A stretch of 64,000 bases of DNA. Origin: Chlorophyllum brunneum (taxonomy: Eukaryota > Basidiomycota > Agaricomycetes > Agaricales > Agaricaceae). The notes beneath the pieces were generated by a model. It had not been told where the DNA came from. It saw only the letters and a program-made list of their open reading frames with translations, and did not search any database. The position numbers and the translations under genes were made by a program. Shown here one piece after another: positions 31,607-44,900 of this stretch. The stretch covers positions 558,001-622,000 of the forward strand of contig OY756150.1 of NCBI GenBank assembly GCA_963576785.1, read 5' to 3'. Position 1 is the first letter of the stretch, and each line of letters opens with the position of its first letter.

Positions 31607-34579
31607 TGCTGAAGCTTCAAAATAAAATAAAATAAGAGCAGATCAGCATGTCTGTCTCAACATCCAATATTCATCCGCCAGCCCCTCCTCCATCCCATTT
31701 ATCACCCGTCACCAAACACCAAATACGGCGTTCGAAAGACAAATCCCGACTCACTTTGACCGGTAGTAAATAGAAGGCCTGTGACGCACTATTAGCGCGC
31801 AGTTAGACGATATACGAGCATAATCTCCTTACCTTGTCTTGAGGATGTCGATGCCGATGTCCAAACGCTAATCGTCGCCAGGCCTGTGGCTGAGGAACTA
31901 TGCAGTTACTCGGCAATCGCCGGGTTTACAATCCCCTACTCATAACAAGGCCAAACATCTCCAACATAGGTGAGTGTCGTTCTTCGGGCGGAAGCACGAA
32001 TTCAACGGCACAACTCTGATCTTCTCCTCTCCGACGGGGAGCGAGCATTCAGCCATTAGTTCAGAACGTGTAGGCGCAGATCGCGCTGCACGTGAGCCTC
32101 CTCGCCAAGAATGAAATTCATCTCCACATTCTGAAGGCTTGGCCCACTCATTCCTGCACAATGATATCCTCGTACAGTACCAGGAAAAATCATTGATCGC
32201 CGCGTAAGCTACCATGACCACAATCAGATTGCTGGCCCTTGGTGCTAGCTTGTACCAAAAATAGAGAAGCTATATTGAGTAGACGGCCACCGAAAAGAAT
32301 GGGGAGCCCTCCAGAAAAAAACCTGCCCATGTCAATCAAAGTGGGACACGAGTCAGAGGTGCCTCTGCCAAAATTTTATCGCCCAAAACAAGCATCTGGA
32401 GCCCACCCTTCCCCAAAAGGACCCTGCATCATCACCAGGCCAGAAGCCCCCAAGAAACTGTACTCAAGCTCAAGCGCGGCGGCGTCCGCACAGAGTTCAT
32501 GAGTCCAGAATTCCCTGCTCAAGATCCGGATTATCCCATGTAAAGGGTCACTGTCCACGGCGGCGTATTAGTGAGGCTGTGTTCAATAGTGCGTAAAAAA
32601 AGTGCAATGGAAGTCTCGCCACGGAAAATCGACTAGCAGGCGGGTCAGGTACCACTACCACGATTCTCCTTGTTCTGTGGAGCCGAATTTAAGGAAGCAA
32701 GTTATGCAGTTCGTTTTCGCTTAATCAAGTGAACGAATGTTACCGTCTGCGTTTTCATCACTAATCGCAATCACAATCGATGCATCCTACAGTGGCCCAG
32801 AGGCCGGGCGAACAGGGAATGAATCAAAGGTCCGGTTGATGCGGCAAAAGAGTCTGCAGCCCAGAAAAGTTGTAATCCACAAGGCCCATCGCTCATTCAA
32901 CATTCCCAGGAGTCATGCGGCCGTTCGACACGAAGGACAGGCTAGTTATGCGTAGTGATTCTTGACATCAGGATTCAGAGGTCCGAGGGACGTGTTTGTG
33001 TGGGTGAAAGCGGCGAATGCGTCCAGATCTGTATGATGCCACGTCTGTGTTAATGCGGGGTGGGTATCTTGAAGAAGAAGAACGGTCAAGTGGTGGGTAT
33101 TGAATCGGCCGAGAGCACGATCAGACGAACATGATTATATTGAGTAACCACAAAGGGGAACCCGCAAAATGAGCAATTCCGAGAGGAGTCATTGGACTGA
33201 TCGTGCACCACATATCATTCTCACAAATAACCAGATGCAGCACGGCCAACAGCTCCTCGGGCACGCATGAGCTCGAGCTGATGAGGATGGAAAGTGGAAC
33301 CCGACGCATCAGAAAGCTTCAAAGCTTCCGAAGTTGAGAGATGTGGCGAATCTTTTTTTCATATACCTAGTGAAGTCAAAAACTTATCGAACTTTGTCGA
33401 AATTAGTGCGGCGAGGTTAACCGGCTCTGGGTAAACTTGTCAGTACTAGCGTCCTTGAAGGAGTCAAGAGAGTTAATTTCCCTGAGGCCTTCTCGACTCG
33501 CTGGAATGACCCCCTCAAAGCTTCACCTCCCTCTACTTCCACAACAATCTCCCTGTGAAGAGATGGCGCCGATGGAACATTTTCTGGGCGCCCGGCCAAT
33601 TGAGTTGGCCCTTCGAAAGGAGAAGCAGATAGTTTCGAAAGGGGGTTCTACGCCACGGCTTCAACAGACGTTCGGCGGTGGAACCGGTGGATTATTCTAG
33701 GTAACCCAGACCAGGCATGTTTCACCAGAGTCCACGGCACGAATTGTCTAGTGTCGGTCTTACTAGCGTAGTCCGACAATCGGGTGACTAGTCAGGGCCC
33801 AGGTCGAGTCCCAGGAGTTGGGCGACAACATTATACTATTGTGCATGTTTCGGAGGAGACAACCGTTTAGAAACAAGAATGCTCTTGATCGCCGAAATGT
33901 GGTTCTTCGGGACGAGTTCATTGGCAGATTGAAATAAGGAAGTGAAATACATCCCTCAGATGGAACTTGCTGCAGCCCTTGCGGCGTTCGCCGAGTTATC
34001 GGTTCTCCAGTGAGAGAATAGATCTATGCAGGTGTGTGTATGGTACTTTCAATTCTGGCTTCGCCGTTAGGCTAGGAGGGACCAATGGAGTGGAAGAGTT
34101 GCAGAAGGGCGAGGTCACTGGACGGCTTAAAGGAGAAAGTCTCCGTCCATTGGACCATTCATATCCTGAACGTGGCAGATGTGCGTTTCCAGACTCCAGA
34201 CCAGCTGTTCCCCGTGCACTAGTGTCAGACTCTTGGGCGTGGCGACGTTTGAGTTATCATGAGAAGTGTTGTGTGGCTGCGCGGCGGCCGAATCAACCAG
34301 ATTTGGGACAAAATTGAATGGACGAGTCAAGGCCTCAGGTACTACTCATCGTCACACCAGTCCACGAGCGTGATGCAGATTAATAGTGTGAAAAAGTTGC
34401 CTTCGTTCTACCTCAAGGTCAAATCCCCAGAAAATGTACAAAAGCACCAGAATAACCATGTGCGTATAAACAAAATTATGTGGACCCGGAAACAGTGCAT
34501 GGTGAGACTGGGAAGTCACGTTTTACGTAACACAGAGTAATGTGTTGGTAGGAAATCGACTCTATCAAGGTCGTCGACG
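31607..34579. other. Gene-poor stretch, about 3 kb
   Basis: The eL34 promoter should lie at the left end. Otherwise I see only short open frames with no family features and no intron-exon pattern I can support. No transposon protein, LTR or simple repeat array stands out. It may hold a non-coding gene or old decayed sequence. Confidence 0.4.
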
Positions 34580-35708
34580 ATGAAGAGCGCCAAGGGAACG
34601 GTAACCCAAAAGTCAACGGACTCACGACAAAGCAACATGTCTTCTCCAACCTCACGACATTCACCTGCAGAAATCCTTCTGGGAGGCTCCTACATTCCAG
34701 TTGTTGGTGTTCATACAACGCTCTTATTGTTCAGCGCACTCTTCTTGCCTAGGACGACACTCTTACAGGATATCACCGGGATACAGATCGATCCAGCTCA
34801 ACTTTCGTCGCTTGACCGTCCCCAGCACCCCTTCCTGGAACCCTTGACAAATAATCCCCTCTCAACCCTTATTTATGTATGCTTTGGGACAGCCGTACTC
34901 CAGGTGTGGTGGGCTGGTTATGTCCACGACTGGTGGAGTATAATGTTCGTGGATGGCTCAGAAAATGAGAAACGCCTCGAGAAAGCAATGATCGACCGCC
35001 AGAAAATCAAAGTATGTTCTACACACCTACATGGCTGGTGACGCCTAATGTCATAAATCCAGTCCTTCGTGAATGCATGGTTCGCTACACTGGCCGCCTC
35101 TGTAGTCTTTCATGGCTTTTTGGTTCTATTCGGGGCACCCTTCACATGGTTCGTTTTTTTGGCTCTAAGAGCGTGTTGTGACATCGAGGCCAAATCCATT
35201 CGAGTTAGGCATACTCCCCGCACCTATGGCCTTGCATTCCTGCTCTCTACTCTAACCGTTTACACACCTGCTTTTGTTTTTGGTCCTCCTACCTTTGATT
35301 CGGGCACCAGGTCTCTAATCAAACGGCTCCTATGGATCAGGCTATTTGCTGAATTCACGTATGTCGAGCCATCGTGTTCCACACCAGAGTCGCTACTGAC
35401 TGGGCTAACTAGGATTCGTTCACCCGTGGAACGCGCCGTTGTGTACCCGGCCCTTGGCTCCATAATTGGCACTTGGATTGGGACAATTCCCATAGCTCTC
35501 GACTGGGATCGGCCGTGGCAGGTGAATTTTCCATCAGTTCCTGGCGATGCACCTTTATTCCCGCTAACGCCAAGCACAGACATGGCCACTGACACCGGCA
35601 TATGGTGCCATCGGTGGCTACATTACCGCTTCCATTATTTCTCTCACTGTCAACACGGTGGGACAATTCGCTCAGCATATGCGTCACCCAGACGGAAAAC
35701 ATGTTTAA
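34580..35708 (+). CDS. GPI11: GPI-anchor ethanolamine-phosphate transfer subunit (PIG-F)
   Basis: Five exons (34580-35011, 35063-35148, 35209-35358, 35413-35521, 35580-35708) give about 301 residues, or 282 if the ATG at 34637 is used. The protein is strongly hydrophobic. It carries PIG-F landmarks: FHGFLVLFGAPFT, TYGLAFLLSTLTVYTPAFVF, RSPVERAVVYPALGSIIG, WIGTIPIALDWDRPWQ, TWPLTPAYGAIGGY, and a last helix ITASIISLTVNTVG. Gpi11/PIG-F supports the ER enzymes that add phosphoethanolamine to the GPI core. The last junction was chosen because it restores the conserved DWDRPWQxWPLTP sequence. Convergent with the PHO13 gene, 128 bases between stops. Confidence 0.93.
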
Positions 35709-35836
35709 TTAGGAACGGTATTCTACGTCCCGTTTAATCCAATAAATCAAGGGGGGCAGAGCATTGTCCCGCCTCCTTCTATAGCGTTTGGGGTCTGCTC
35801 TCCGTTCAAAATCCGTTGCCAGATTGGGATCGCAGG

Positions 35837-37015
35837 CTATGCGTTCTCCACAATGCGGAAGTCGCCTATCGATGATGTTACAAAATTGGGCAAGATATTG
35901 GAGGCACCAGGTCCTGTGATATCTGCTTCGCTTGTGACACCTGATACAATTGGGTTGAATCCGAGCCGTCAGGGACTAGGAAAGCCACCCACCTGTGAGG
36001 ACGAGAAGAGTCGACAAGCCACCATTTTGGCCGAACAAGATGTCAGTGTTCAACCTGTCCCCTACCATAATGGTTCTTTTCGGGTCGAAATGCACTCTGA
36101 GTTAGGCACCAGGGTTAATGAGACAAGACAGAACCAGATTGAAACCGAACGCACTTAGCCTTTACACAATCAAGCATAGTGCTCGTCGGTTTGCCTGTAC
36201 ACAAGGGATCACGACCAAGCGCAAACCGCAGCGGAGCGCTAATCGAGCCTGCGCCAGGTAACGTTCCGTGTTCACTGGGGAATGTACTATCTTCATTTGT
36301 TGCAATGAACAGGCAGTCTGGGTTCCTCGTCAGGTATTGGAAAGCCTTAGACAATTTGGTATAGTTGATTCGAGTGTCCAGACCGCATACGACGGCTGCT
36401 ACATCAGGATCGGGGGTGAAACTTCCCAGATGGAAGGGCGCCAGAGTGTTATCTGCTGGATCCTAGATCTGCTCAGCTAGAAAAGCAATCGATGAGGGGA
36501 ACGAGGCTTACAGTACCCCCCAAGAAAGGTATACCTTCGTCGTGCAACTCCTCTTCGAGACCGGCTTGGCCGATGACATACACTTTTTTGTGTTTGGGTA
36601 ACTTGATGACAGATGAGATGTATACAGCAGCCGCATAGGCAGATCCATATATCTCATCCTAAGGGACGCGAAAAAAACATTTGTTCGGTGGCGGCGGCGA
36701 CTATTTGAGTGCGTACCACATGAACATCCAGACCCACTTGGTCAAACTTCTTTTTGTAATTCTTTCTGGATTTCGTAGCATTGTTGGTAACAAAGACCAC
36801 CTTCTTCCCTGATTAACAGGACGTGAGAGAGCAAGTTGAATTGAGGGCATGATGGAAAAGAACACACCCCTCTGGCGCAGAATGTTTAGAACTTGGACAG
36901 CTCCGTCGATCACCTGATCCCCACACCACAAGACCCCATCGCAATCGAAGAGCCAGGTGTCGTAGTCATTAAGCAAAGCTTCGTAATCCGCGGGTGAGGA
37001 GAGGCGGAGAGTCAT
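35837..37015 (-). CDS. PHO13: HAD-family phosphatase, PHO13/4-nitrophenylphosphatase type
   Basis: Six exons (37015-36868, 36808-36717, 36658-36512, 36462-36155, 36096-35993, 35940-35837) give 300 residues. HAD motif I is [12 protein letters not shown] (nucleophile Asp), motif II is [12 protein letters not shown], and motif IV is [16 protein letters not shown]. Between them are [22 protein letters not shown] and the GKPTSTM lysine. These are the hallmarks of the eukaryotic phosphoglycolate/4-nitrophenyl phosphatase branch, which clears toxic metabolic side products such as 2-phosphoglycolate. An in-frame ATG at 37063 could extend it by 16 residues. Confidence 0.94.
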
Positions 37016-39182
37016 TTTGTAGGATGCAAGACTGAGGTAAGGGTTAGTTGATAACGAACCCATCCCGCTGAGCGTTTCGTCATCGAAATCTTATCAGTCA
37101 CGCATAGATCGAAGGGCTGGCGACGAGGCAATCTGGACCTGAATTGTAAATCGGCGGTCGCCGTGTTCACTCTCCTTCACAGAAGAGAAAAATGCATGGT
37201 CAAATACGCGGACGTCATTCGCGGTTGACTATTCTCAGAGTGCAATATGCGAAACCCTGGGTAATATCCGTCCGAGTCGGCACTGTCAGACCGTGGAATG
37301 TCTGTTGCTGGGCATAATTTCTCTAATACAGTAGGTGCTTCGCAGTTAGCCGCGTGTGCAAGGATCTCCCCATATTTGTGCTACGTCCCTGAAATATTCA
37401 AGAGGGTATCACTGTCTCTTGGCGACAAACTCGTTCGCTGAGTTGAAAGAGGCGGTAGTGTCATTTCAGGATGAGGCATGCAGGGCCGGGTTTCCCTCTG
37501 GTCCCGTGGCCAACTCAAAATATCGGACCGAATTCCAAACCGGGGGCCGCCGGATCATTCCGACCCTTAGCGGGCTCATCAGTCCACCAAAGTGGCTTTC
37601 AGAGGTCTCCGAGTCGGACGACGACAGCACTAAGATTGTCCTACAAGACCATTAGCGGTACCGAGTCCCAACCTGCGTAGTGGACGGGGACCTAATTATT
37701 CCTGTGTTCACTCGAGATTGGAGCTCCAATTGATTAGTTTGAGCCCTCATTTAAGCTTTATGTGGGAGGATCTTCAGATGTGCTTCTAAAGCCCAGAAGG
37801 ATAGACCATTTCCGGCAACGAGTGAGTGGTACACAGGCCATATACCTCACCGTTTTGCATTCATTTTTCCATTTCAAGACATTCAGACATATCAATGTTT
37901 GGCCATAGGAACACTCAGTGAACACAGAATGACCCCGCTGTCACTCTCTACCTACTCATTGAGCGCCAAGACGCAGCATTTTTGGGGGGTCTCCGCGGAT
38001 ATACCCCAAAATCTGTGATGTCCAACGGCTTTCCCACCCTTAACCACGAGGAGATTTGTCAGGGACTTGGGTGGGTCACCTGCGACCAGACGTATCCATC
38101 GACCAGATGGTCCGAGAATGATATTCTTGTACGACTTCTGTTTTGAGTCGCTTTCGTGTTTTGCGGACCTGTTGATCGGCCGACGTGCACGGTCAGTACC
38201 ACGACGGGTGGACTCCGCCTCGACAAACAACCATCTTGCACAGACTCTTTATACTTTACACGAAGGTTAGAAAACCCAGATCTAGTGTGAAATTTGTGCA
38301 TTATGCAATCATCTATGACGCAGTCCGTCCCTCTTTGAATTGAACCGCTCAAGCTTCATTAGCTTCATTGATGGATGATGGCGTTGCGTTCGGCTCCAAA
38401 TGGCGAAGCGAATTTCTACGACCGGTTTCATCGTTCTATCCTCCCAATTGACCCAGGAATGCTTCTGTGGGGACTTTCTGGTCAATCCAGAGCTTCCAAC
38501 CCTCGATTTATTTTACTCGCCGGTAATTCCATGGACATCTATAGGGTTGGTGCATCATAATGTTCGACCTGTACGGTGGCTTGGCCGCCGTGTGCCGGGA
38601 GTTTGTAGCCGTGGGACCACCTTGCTCGGGTACTGGGAGCAAGGCGATTCTCGTCATTCCAGTGCCTCACTAATCAACACTGTGGTCGGACACGCAAAGG
38701 TAATGCGATTATCTTCACATACGTAAGAGCACTCGTTGCGCTCTATAGTCCTTTACGCAAACAGGCTTGGTCGATCGTGACACAAGATGTCGATGTAATC
38801 ATCAATTGCCTTCGCATGCCGTCACGTTGTATAGATCTCGGGGTAGAATCTTCTTCTAAGTTATCCCACGTGCAGTCAGGCTGTAGTCATGCATCCCATC
38901 ATAGCTTCGGGAATGTGATTTTTTCGGCATGGTGGAAGCAAAGTCAAAATATTGAATATTATACAGGATTAAAATGAAGGATGGTGGTACCCCAAAAAGA
39001 CAGTGAGCCCAAGACCAGACGCGAAGATGAAAGCAAAGCAAAGCTGAAAGCAACGATGCAGACGAGAACAAATGCTACAGGGTATACTAAAAGGATCCTA
39101 TGTACTAGTATTCGGAGAAGAGAGTGAGCGTGGATGATAACCGTGGATGATGGCAAAGGCAAATCATTGTCCATGATAAGGC
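37016..39182. other. Gene-poor stretch, about 2 kb
   Basis: This follows the PHO13 promoter. Several open frames of 60-110 codons exist on both strands but none has recognisable domains or consistent splice structure. I see no LTR or terminal repeats. Confidence 0.35.
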
Positions 39183-39512
39183 TCATCGGTGTAAGGCACG
39201 TTCAGAAGAATAAGACGACCAAGTGTCCATGTTTGCGGAGGTTGGTGTGTGAGTGTAAGGAGTGACCGGATACTGGTTATGATGAGGCGGGTGACTTGAC
39301 TGCAGATGACTATGAACGAACTGAAAATTACAAAGAGGATTGAAAATACATACTGGATAATTCTCATCTTCCATCTTGATGGAGTCATAGCTGTGAGACT
39401 GGGAGAAGCCAGACATGGAGTGGTTCGTCATGGATGAAGGTCGGTGGCTTGACAAGTGTTGATTCGAGGGCTGCATTTGGGCGGGCTGTTGGGGGAAGAG
39501 AATAAGACGTCA

Positions 39513-40307
39513 CTAGGATCCAAAGTAATTATCGGGACCCCAAATTTCGCTCCTGGGAACGAAACGGGGACGGCCATAAGGAAAAAGACTCGCCGAAAAT
39601 GGTGGGCTAGATGTACTGCTTGAGCCTGAGGGAGTATTGGGAAACGTTGGTCCGTGAAGATTGAAAAGCGAAGACGGGGCAGTACCGTTATGATTTGTTA
39701 CGCTCGAAGGCAGATTGCCGTAGTGGTGAGCCAATGGCTGAGGGATAGTCAGAGGGGGGGGACGGAGCGAGTCGGTAAGTGGGGTGTCGTTTGCGCCCTG
39801 GATGAGTAACATGGTTACCTTGGGCGTCTCGGGGCGGAGCGTGAAGCAACTCACAAGATATACACCGTCGACGTGTTTTCGTCGCTTGTAGTCATTGCGG
39901 TCGCAAAGACGAGCATCTTGATAACTTCCGTATGAATTTCTTCGCGTAAAATCTCCAGGTAGGCCTCTACCATTTGTTTCCGCAACCAGGTTGCGTAAGT
40001 CATCGTTCTCCTTTTGGAGCCGGGCAACCTCCTGCTCGAGCTCACGTATTTTGACAAGTGGTGGGGGCAGGGCAGACACCTGCTCGGGTGTGTAGCCGAG
40101 GGCTGTCTGGAGCTTCGTGACTGTTTGTTCAAGCTGCCATCAGGTTCTGGTTAGAGGTCGTTGTGGACGACAATAAGGAGAGTGCTGCTCAACCTGTTCA
40201 ATATAGGCCTTTCGCTTTGCACGGTGACGAGCTTGGGCCTTTGCGTTACGGCTGCGCTCAGGGCGTTCAACACCATGTGCCGTATGACCGGGGACAGAAG
40301 TTGACAT
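39513..40307 (-). CDS. bZIP transcription factor
   Basis: Exon 1 is 40307-40194, and a second exon begins at 40133. The DNA-binding basic region is ERSRNAKAQARHRAKRKAYI, with the asparagine and arginine pattern of fungal bZIPs. It is followed by a leucine zipper starting EQLEQTVTKLQTALG and further heptads (IRELEQEVARLQKENDDL). The C-terminal half is Ser/Pro-rich. A 66-base segment near 39860-39795 (starting GTATAT, ending CAG) looks like an intron, but its length is a multiple of three and it has no stop. It may be spliced or retained. The frame stops at 39513. Open sequence to 39183 (SYDSIKMEDENYP, then a His/Ser/Pro-rich end) looks like a further C-terminal part, but I could not find a phase-correct junction. 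Confidence 0.85.
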
Positions 40308-41956
40308 CACGTAAGTTGAAGGAAGGTGGATCGGGGTTGGAAAGGTGGTAATGGGAACGGAGAGTAACTTATATCAGGACGAGGTTCAGCGCCCACCCCA
40401 AGCTCAGAGTGGCTACGGGACCAAACAATCCATCTGAGCATTTCCGGCTTGCTCGCTTTCCTCGATCAGGCGAATCTCATTCAGGTTGCAATTGACCCTG
40501 TCAAAGCCTTGCCCTTTTCCTTAGAGCCACGCAGAAGCGCTCCCCAATTGTACGCGACACTCCGCTGGGATCTGCCAGATCTCTTTCCTGGTGCCAGTCG
40601 TGCATTTCATGCAGAGATTTATCGTTCACCGTGTGAGCGGCAACTCGCGGCAGCTGGTCTCTTTGTCCGTTCTGCGCACTGGTGCCTGAAGAGGATGCTT
40701 CCTTGATCGGCGATCAATATAAGAACCCAAAATCTCGCAGATTTCCTGTTGTATGTCCTTGTAGATTAATGCAAACTTTTTTTTTTTACAGCTCCGCGAT
40801 GAGCACCTTTTGGGCGTGGAAAATGCTCCAAACGGCTTAGTGCCGCCCCCCTCAAGACCCCTACAAATAACTTGAATTGCACATACAAGTCTAAGCTACA
40901 CCTTTCCCTTTATTCCTCGGCCCCATGGGAAAACTCTGGCAAGATCCGCCAATCGCACTTTTCCGAAAGCTTGTCAACCGCTTTCGCTCCTCGTTTTCTG
41001 TCGACAACATATGCTTCAAAGTTCCTCATATGTAGCTAAAAACCAGGAGGTGTGGGCTCGTGACGTCGGCGTCACAGGCCAGCTTCTTTCAGCTTCCTGT
41101 TCTTTCTCAGCGGTACACCCCGAGCTTTGGCTGTATTGGGGCCGTTGTTTGCTTGTTAGCTTTTCATTTGTTCACGTTCAAACTAACCCCACTGGATGTT
41201 TTCTGATATGGAAGCGGGTTGCAATGGTGATAGTCAATTCTAATCATGAAACGTGTCCACCAGCCCTCAAGCACTGCAAATTAAGTTTAAAAAGCCATCA
41301 TCCGTCGACCAGGAATCCACTAGTAAAGCCAGGGCTGTAGGCACTTGTCTACCATGTGAACTTAGGGATAAACGAACGGCTATGTGCCCCGTTTTCTGAA
41401 CCTGCGCTATTCGGAAGGACGGCACGAAATTCAATTGTTTTTGAGCTGTCTCTTGATCAGGTTCCCATGACACGTACGCATTTCCCCGGAGCAAGGGCCG
41501 CATGCATTCGGGAACGGGAGGAACCAGACATCATCCTCTGCGTTGCATTGGTTTTAGCAGGTAAAAAGGGACAGCGGAGTTGTACTTATCACCCTCTTTT
41601 TTGGATCTGTTTTCAGTTGTGCTCCAATTCTGCTTCACCTTTCCTAGTTCTCCGGTCTTCCCTTCACCGCTAAACAGGATAACCAAGAAGCTTAGTATCC
41701 TTCGATGACAGGCGGTTCCAGATTCATGGCTCTTCATTACATCTTGGTTGGTAGCTCCTGATCGGAATTTCAGAAAATAGGAGCCGATACACGATTCTGA
41801 ACAACTTGCGCAAACGACCGTTTGACAAGGGTGAGGGCCAGAGAAGATATGTTTTAGTCTGGCGTTTATGAGCGGAGTGGTGAAGTGGTGACAGGTGGTA
41901 GGGGTGGATATCTAAGAGGAAATGATACAAATTAATAAACAATAATTAGGAATACA
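40308..41956. other. Intergenic, upstream of the bZIP gene and downstream of TOF1
   Basis: About 1.6 kb. It includes the bZIP promoter. A run of ten T residues lies near 40780. No gene is supported; the open frames here have no domain features. Confidence 0.4.
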
Positions 41957-44900
41957 TTACGCCTCCTCATCCGAGATAATCACCAGTTTTCGCACTCTGC
42001 CTTGTAGTTCTGAGCGTCGCCTCGACGGGTATTCATCTTTAGCCTCAGGGATAAGTGACCGCAGGGATAGCTCGGCTGTCTGTGTAAGTTGCGTGGACGA
42101 AGATAGTGCTGGGGACGAGGGTGAGTGTTTTTTGTGGGAGGGTCGGGAGACAGCAAAATCGCCACTTTCGAATTCGCTTGTTTCCGCCTCGTTTGAAGAC
42201 CCCCTCTCGTCATTCGCTTCATCTGATGAGGAAGAGTTTGACAAGTCAATAGTTCCTTGCTTCTGCACAGGCTCGTCCGCTTGCGCGAGAATCTTGTCTT
42301 TTGGCCGTCGTTTTTTCATTCCATGCTTCCTCATGCCTGGGGGTCGGATAGCTTGGGAAACAGCTGCGGCGCCCGCCAATGCAGCCCTTTCGCGTAAAAC
42401 CTTCTCTTTCTCCAAGAACGTATCCATATCCCCATATTCTTCATCACTATCCTGGATGAATTGCGCTGATTTGTATTGTTCCTTTTCCTTTTTCTTTTTC
42501 TCCTTGCGCTTAGTCCTGGGTCCATCATGCCCTTCTGCGGCATCTGCCTCAGAGTCCGATGAGGGCGCACGACGGCGTCTACGCCGTTTCTTGTTCAAGA
42601 GAGAAGATGCTTTCTTTCCCTCTAGGTTGAGAGGCGTATCCAGGAATTGGTTGACCACGTTTAAGGTTGCCTGCAAGTCAGAAGGAAGAATGGTGGCTGG
42701 GATATACCACTGCAGTTCATCTTCGTCTATTGCAACGGTGGTCGGTAATTGCTTGGTACCATGGGTGAGAGAATAGCTGCATACCTTCGTCCATGATGTT
42801 AAACATACACAAACGGAACAACAATTTAAGTTCAGGGTTCTTCGTGGCGGCATAGGCGTGTTCATCGTCAAGATAGGGAACCGCTGGGACATTGGTTAGT
42901 AAACCCACGAAAACGAGTGTTTGACCGAACTGCACGTACGATAGTCCTTGATTTTCTTGAGTGCTTCCGCTGATGGTCGATCCTTGCGTAAGGTTGTGTC
43001 AGCGTCGTCATCATTCTCGTCTTGCGATTGGTCGCTCTGGTTGTCAATGTCCTCGATGATTTTGCGTCGTTGATCTCTTACGGTTGTCAGGATCTACAGG
43101 AATGTCGTCAATCCAACATCTCGCCAGAAAAGTCTAAACGACAGGAGCATACGTCTTTGGTCCAGCTGACCAAGCCGGTCTGAGCGGCCTCCACAAGAGC
43201 CGCAATGACGATACCAAGTTGATCGCTCCATGAGTACCCTTTCTTGACTTGGACATCCGGTGGGAAACGCTTGTCTTCCACGGCCGGCTTGTCCTTCTTA
43301 GAGCGGTCTTCTGGTTCCCAGCTGGAGTATTGCTTCCAGTGACCGCGATTTTTAGGAAAGAACGCCTGACAACGAGGGTCAGCGGTCAGTAGATTCGGAT
43401 GTGTAAACGAATATGGAACAAGGTTACTCGCCTCCACTGCGAGGAAGGCATCATCGGTAAGCGCCTTGAAGAATTTGCGAAGAATGAAATTGATCAGGTT
43501 AATGAGATCCTTGTACGGTTGCTCTCGAGGGAAGGTACCCTTTTCGGATAAAACTGTCTTGAAAAGGTCTAATGTCGACACCTGGGCGTGATAAGTGTAT
43601 AGATTAGCGGAGATGAAGCGGTTTGATAGCACGGAGGGCCGACATTGAAGAACAATCCTTCTGCTTTGGCTTTGACAGCTTGTCTGTGGAGCAGGCTAAC
43701 AACGCGTCGCATATTATCAGGAGAATTAAATTCCTTGTAGCGAGCCAGGTATATCAGGAGAGTTTGGTTTATTTCGGCATTCGCGAATTTCTAGAGCGCT
43801 TTGAGCATCAAAATTCCAATTTAGTATCGATGCCTACCATTTCAAATGCGTCGAAAGTAAAGAGGGTTTCCTGGATAGTGTCTTCGTACCTTTCCACTTC
43901 TTCCTCTTCGGCGTCTGGAATGCCATCTTCCTCAGTGACGCCTGGGGTATTGAGTTAGCCGGGGTTCGTCGTTTCATGGTTCATCGTTTCATGGGATAAA
44001 CCATACTTTTTGCTTTCCTCCGCTGCCGAATGGTTTTCTTACGGACGTAAACCCCATCCCCCTTGTCCTTTGTCCACCTCTCGAGAATACGCATCAATGC
44101 ATAGGCTAAATAAACACTAGCATTGAGATAAGCCAGCGATTGTGAACCCTGTCTGTAGACGCGCAGACTATCAAGTGCTATGTCAAGGATATCACCATTG
44201 TAAATGATCTGTTGCTGTAAGAGGTCCGCGGACTCGGCCAATGTCGGATCGGCAATATCTGACCTTGACATGATGTCAATGAGGAGTAAGAGTTGGGTTA
44301 GACATTCGATGCCTGCTTGAAGCTCGTTCCAGAGCTTGGGCTGTCAGACAGGTAAATCTAAACATTGGTAGAGAGAGAGGGGAAGAAAAGACGGATACCT
44401 TCTCGTCGACGGCTTCGCGCATGCGCTTGAGCACCCAGATTATCCAATCTCGTTCGACAACCTCGGCAATCAGGCCGAAGGACCACTTCTCGTCCTCTTT
44501 TGACTCGCCCTTATCCGATTGCGATGCTTGCTCCTGAGCGCGCAAGGCGAGGAAGTATTCCAAGAAAAATTTAGTGACGAACAGCAGACGTAGCTTATCC
44601 TTCTCTGTGACCCTCACTCGCTCCAATCGAATGTCTTTCAATAGAGTCGACACAAAAGCTAGAATGCCCCCGAGGACTCAATCCCAGGTGGCCATATGTG
44701 ACAGAGGAAGCGGAACTCACAATTGAAACAAGCTCTGAGAAATTCTTTAGCAAGTTCTCGCAAAATCACACGGGCATCCACGGAGAGGTTGTCTTCTCGA
44801 GAAAGTTCGTCCACCGTATTGCCCTTGCGCGACCTTTGGCGTTTCTTGATGTCCATGATTTCGACGACTTCTTTATTCAAAGCTTGCTGGCGATGGAGTA

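Noticed and set aside
33735..33840. Possible tRNA or tRNA-derived element with B-box-like AGGTCGAGTCCC
   Set aside because: The T-arm cannot pair (CCCAG on both sides of the loop), no acceptor stem forms, and the A box is weak.
42093..42776. Plus-strand open frame of 227 codons over the TOF1 C-terminus
   Set aside because: It is the antisense of an acidic/KR-rich coding exon; Ser/Phe-rich composition is what antisense of such sequence gives.
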